Positions 60,832-64,000 of a DNA stretch of 64,000 bases are shown here, in pieces. The position numbers and the translations under genes are program-made. The stretch's first letter is position 1; every line of letters starts with the position of its first letter. Origin of the DNA: Streptomyces sp. CNH099 (GTDB taxonomy: Bacteria > Actinomycetota > Actinomycetes > Streptomycetales > Streptomycetaceae); contig AZWL01000005.1 of assembly GCA_000514715.1 (NCBI GenBank), positions 310,001 to 374,000 on the forward strand, read 5' to 3'. A model generated the notes under the pieces. The model was given only the letters and a program-made list of their open reading frames with translations, did not search any database and was not told the DNA's origin.

Positions 60832-62121
60832 ATGGCGGAAACATCAGAGACGTCGGCCGCGGCGGGTGACGCGGGCGCGGAGGGTACGGAGGACCCGGGC
60901 ATCGACCCGGCGATCTTCTCGCAGCTGCTGCCCTTCGACCCCTTCGACCCGGCCTTCCACGCCGACCCGTACGCGGTCTACCGCAAGATCCGCGAGCAGG
61001 GCCCGGTGACCCGTACGCCGCTGGGACTCGTCGTCGTCCCCGGGCACGCCGGGGTCTCCGCGGTACTGCGCGACAACCGGTTCGGCTGGGGCGACGGCGC
61101 CACCGTGGCCGAGCACTTCAGCGAGGCGCCCGACGGCACCACCGTGCGCCCGTTCATCTTCATGGACCCGCCCGACCACACCCGCATCCGCGGGCTGGTC
61201 GGCCAGGCGTTCTCGGCCCGCCGCGTCGACGCGCTGCGCGCCCGGGCCGGGGAGCTGGTCACCGAGCTGATCGACAAGGCCGTCGCGGCGGCCGACGGCG
61301 GGCCCGTCGACCTGATCGACGCGGTCGCCCACCCGCTGCCCGCGATCCTCCTCGGCGAGCTGATCGGCGTGCCGCCGGAGAAGCACGAGCGGTTCCGCGC
61401 GCTGTCCACCGACATCGCCCACGGCCTCGACCCGAGCCTCTTTCTCACGCCCGAGGAGGTCACCCGCCGCGACAGCGCCCGGGCCGAGCTGTACGAGTAC
61501 TTCGGCCGGCTCGCCGAGGAGCGCCGGGCCGCGCCCGCCGGGGACCTGATCAGCGAGCTGGTCACCGCCGAGGACACCGACGGCGGGCTCACCGGCCACG
61601 AACTCGTCGTCACCCTCACCCTGCTGCTGTCCGCCGGGTTCGCGCTCACGGTGAACCTGATCGGCAACGGCATGTACGCCCTGCTCCAGCACCCCGGCCA
61701 GCTGGCGTGGCTGCGCGAGCACCCCGAGGACGTCCCCGCCGCCGTCGAGGAGATGCTGCGCTACGACCCGCCCGGGCAGATGATCTCGCGGGTCGCGCTG
61801 GAGGACGCCGAGGTCGAGGGCGTGCCGGTCGCCGCCGGCGAGCAGGTGATGCTGATGATCGGGGCCGCCAGCCGCGATCCCGAGGTGTACGAGGACCCCG
61901 ACGCGCTGGTGCTGTCGCGGCCCGCCGGCCGGAACCTGGGCTTCGGCCTCGGCGTGCACTTCTGCGTCGGCGCCCCCATCGCCCGGCTCGCCGCGCAGGT
62001 CGCGGTGGCGAAGCTGGCCGCGCTGGACCTGGAGCTGGAGACGGCGACGCCGCCGCGGGCCCCGTACATCATCACGCGCGGGCTGCGGGAGCTTCCGGTG
62101 CGCCTCGCCGCGGCGGACTGA
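60832..62121 (+). CDS. Cytochrome P450 (I-helix acid and Thr both lost)
   Basis: A 429-residue P450. The heme loop is FGLGVHFCVGAPIARL (Cys378), ExxR is in EEMLRYDPP, and the I helix reads A-G-F-A271-L272-T-V-N-L-I-G-N. It aligns to the CYP107-type AGHETTVNLIGN with the acid replaced by Ala and the first Thr by Leu. The general fold is CYP107-like, a group common in macrolide tailoring. The ATG at 60832 suits GGGGAG; a GTG at 60826 is also in frame. It is 47 bp after the first P450 and probably co-transcribed with it. Confidence 0.93.
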   Translation: MAETSETSAAAGDAGAEGTEDPGIDPAIFSQLLPFDPFDPAFHADPYAVYRKIREQGPVTRTPLGLVVVPGHAGVSAVLRDNRFGWGDGATVAEHFSEAPDGTTVRPFIFMDPPDHTRIRGLVGQAFSARRVDALRARAGELVTELIDKAVAAADGGPVDLIDAVAHPLPAILLGELIGVPPEKHERFRALSTDIAHGLDPSLFLTPEEVTRRDSARAELYEYFGRLAEERRAAPAGDLISELVTAEDTDGGLTGHELVVTLTLLLSAGFALTVNLIGNGMYALLQHPGQLAWLREHPEDVPAAVEEMLRYDPPGQMISRVALEDAEVEGVPVAAGEQVMLMIGAASRDPEVYEDPDALVLSRPAGRNLGFGLGVHFCVGAPIARLAAQVAVAKLAALDLELETATPPRAPYIITRGLRELPVRLAAAD

Positions 62122-62276
62122 TCGACCGGCCGGCCGGCTGACCGGTCCTTTCGGCACCGGGCACCGCGGAGCGGGCGGCGCGTCGGCGACACGCGCGCCG
62201 CCCGGCCGGGCGCGGAGCGACGACGCACGCGCCCGTACCCGACCCGCGCCCGCCCGCCGGACCGTACGGGGGAGTC

Positions 62277-64000
62277 ATGAGCGAGAGAAGCGACACACAC
62301 GAGAGGAACGGCGGCGCGGACGGGACGGCCGACCGCCGGATCGCCGTGGTGGGGATCGCCTGCCGCGTGCCCGGGGCGGCCGACCCCGCGGCGTTCTGGC
62401 GGCTGCTCCGCGACGGCGTCGACGCCGTCGGTCCCGCGCCCGCGGGGCGCGGGCTGCCCGCGGACGTCCACGGCGGGTTCCTCGACGAGGTCGACGGGTT
62501 CGACGCCGCGTTCTTCGGCATGTCGCCGCGCGAGGCCGCCGCCGTCGACCCGCAGCAGCGCCTCGCGCTCGAACTGGCCTGGGAGGCGCTGGAGAACGCC
62601 GGGCTGCGCCCCGGAGCGCTCCGCGGCAGCCGCACCGGCGTGTTCGTCGGCTCGATGACCGACGACTACGCCCGCCTCCAGCACGCCGCCGGCGCGCTCA
62701 CCGCGCACAGCACCACCGGGCTGAGCCGCGCCGCCACCGCCAACCGCCTGTCGCACCTGCTCGGCCTCGCCGGCCCCAGCCTCGCCGTCGACACCGCCCA
62801 GTCCTCCGGGCTGGCCGCCGTCCACCTGGCGGTACGGAGCCTCCTCGCCGGCGAGTCGACCCTCGCCCTCGCCGGCGGCGTGCACCTGAACCTCCTCCCC
62901 GAGGGCTTCGCCGCCGCCGAACTCTTCGGCGCCCTCTCGCCGGACGCCGCCGACGCCCGCTGCCGCGTCTTCGACGCGCGGGCCAACGGCTACGTACGCG
63001 GCGAGGGCGGCGGCGTCGTCGTCCTCAAGCCGCTCGCCGCCGCGGTCGCCGACGGCGACCCGGTCCACGGCGTCATCCTCGGCAGCGCCCTCGGCAACGG
63101 CACCGGCCACACCCTGACGGCCCCCGACCCCGCCGCGCAGGAGCGCGTCATCCGCGCCGCGTACCGGGACGCCGGGGTCGACCCGGGCGAGGCGCAGTAC
63201 GTCGAACTCCACGGCACCGGCACCCCGATGGGCGACCCCGTCGAGGCGGCGGCCCTCGGCGCGGCGCTGGGGACGGCGGGACGCGCGGCCGGCGGGGAGC
63301 TGGCCGTCGGGTCGGTGAAGACCAACATCGGGCACCTGGAGGGCGCCGCCGGGGCCGTCGGCCTGATCAAGGCCCTGCTGAGCCTGAAGCACCGGGAGCT
63401 GCCGGCCAGCCTGCACTTCGAGCGGCCCCACCCGGAGATTCCGCTGGACGAGCTGAAGCTGAGCGTACGGGGGACGCCGGGCCCGTGGCCGCGGCCCGGC
63501 GGGGAACGGCTCGTCGCGGGCGTCAGCTCGTTCGGCATGGGCGGCACCAACTGCCACGTGGTGCTCGCCGACTGGCGGCCGGCCCCGGCCGGCGGCGGGC
63601 GCGACCGCTCGTACGGCACGCTGCCGTGGCCGGTGTCGGGCCGCAGCGCGGCGGCGCTGCGCGCGCAGGCCGCGGCGCTCACGGCGTACGCGACCGGGGC
63701 CGGCGAGGACGGGCTGCCGGACCTGGCGGGCTCGCTGGCCACCACCCGCACCGCGTTCGAGCACCGCGCCGTGGTGCTCGGCGAGGGCCGCGAGGCGCTG
63801 CTGTCGGGCCTGGCCGCCGTGGCGGAGGACCGGGCCGCGCCGAACGTGCTGCGCGGGACGGCCGCCGCGCGGCCGGGGGAGCGGACGGCGTTCCTCTTCT
63901 CCGGGCAGGGCAGCCAGCGCGTCGGCATGGGGCGCGGGCTGTACGAGACCTTCCCCGCGTACGCCGAGGCGTTCGACACCGTCTGCGCCGCCCTCGACCC
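62277..64000 (+). CDS. Modular type I polyketide synthase, KSQ loading module (3' end outside window)
   Basis: The first 574 residues of a synthase that continues past the right edge. The KS domain starts at RIAVVGIACRVPG (about 22) and ends near GGTNCHVVLADW (about 421-432). The active-site motif is VDTAQSSGLAAVHLA: Gln175 replaces Cys, the KSQ signature of loading modules that decarboxylate malonyl- or methylmalonyl-ACP to prime the chain. The two histidines are kept (VELHGTGTPMGDP about 310, NIGHLEGAAG about 350). An acyltransferase domain begins at TAFLFSGQGSQRVGMG (about 536) and is cut before its GHSxG, so extender choice cannot be read. The ATG at 62277 has GGGGGAG upstream. Confidence 0.95.
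   Translation, partial: MSERSDTHERNGGADGTADRRIAVVGIACRVPGAADPAAFWRLLRDGVDAVGPAPAGRGLPADVHGGFLDEVDGFDAAFFGMSPREAAAVDPQQRLALELAWEALENAGLRPGALRGSRTGVFVGSMTDDYARLQHAAGALTAHSTTGLSRAATANRLSHLLGLAGPSLAVDTAQSSGLAAVHLAVRSLLAGESTLALAGGVHLNLLPEGFAAAELFGALSPDAADARCRVFDARANGYVRGEGGGVVVLKPLAAAVADGDPVHGVILGSALGNGTGHTLTAPDPAAQERVIRAAYRDAGVDPGEAQYVELHGTGTPMGDPVEAAALGAALGTAGRAAGGELAVGSVKTNIGHLEGAAGAVGLIKALLSLKHRELPASLHFERPHPEIPLDELKLSVRGTPGPWPRPGGERLVAGVSSFGMGGTNCHVVLADWRPAPAGGGRDRSYGTLPWPVSGRSAAALRAQAAALTAYATGAGEDGLPDLAGSLATTRTAFEHRAVVLGEGREALLSGLAAVAEDRAAPNVLRGTAAARPGERTAFLFSGQGSQRVGMGRGLYETFPAYAEAFDTVCAALD

Overview
The window is very GC-rich, high-coding-density DNA from a streptomycete (Streptomyces or a close relative). 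The gene order inositol-phosphate synthase, pcnA, DUF6049, murJ, pseudokinase, sigM, anti-sigma, trxBA, parBA, rsmG, jag, yidC, yidD, rnpA, rpmH, dnaA, oriC, dnaN, gnd, recF, DUF721, gyrB, gyrA is the conserved origin region of actinobacteria. The long proline-rich domain II of DnaA, the parS consensus GTTTCACGTGAAAC, class E sortases and a DLW-39 small protein point to Streptomycetaceae. The origin lies at about 23.4-24.3 kb.

Layout. 1-15 kb: inositol metabolism, an MFS transporter, tRNA nucleotidyltransferase, then a cell-envelope and redox-stress block (DUF6049 protein, MurJ flippase, pseudokinase, SigM with its anti-sigma factor, TrxB-TrxA behind a textbook SigR promoter). 15-21 kb (minus strand): the segregation and membrane-insertion operons parAB, rsmG-jag-yidC-yidD-rnpA-rpmH. 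21-34 kb: dnaA, oriC, dnaN, gnd, recF, gyrB, gyrA and tRNA-Ile. Seven perfect parS sites lie on the left flank only (2.2-17.5 kb), several of them inside coding sequence.

34-48.7 kb is more streptomycete-specific: a DHA2 exporter, DLW-39, a secreted membrane-anchored protein, a Ser/Thr kinase, an HTH regulator, two class E sortases (one with a huge low-complexity N-terminus), a TrpG/PabA-type amidotransferase, DUF881, CrgA, a rhomboid protease, a cyclophilin and a DUF5324 protein. A DnaA-box cluster sits between crgA and the rhomboid gene. 48.7-50.4 kb is a gene-poor, apparently decayed stretch downstream of tRNA-Ala. 50.5-58.5 kb (minus strand) is the cell-wall growth and phosphorylation operon fhaA-fhaB-pstP-rodA-pbpA-pknB. 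Together with murJ and its pseudokinase it forms a peptidoglycan signalling network.

After tRNA-Leu (58.9 kb) the core synteny ends and a biosynthetic region begins: two tandem cytochrome P450 genes, both lacking the usual I-helix acid-threonine pair, then the start of a modular type I polyketide synthase. Its first ketosynthase has Gln in place of the active-site Cys (a KSQ loading domain). The synthase runs off the right edge. This origin-proximal polyketide locus is the most likely place for an undescribed system, but only its left end is visible.
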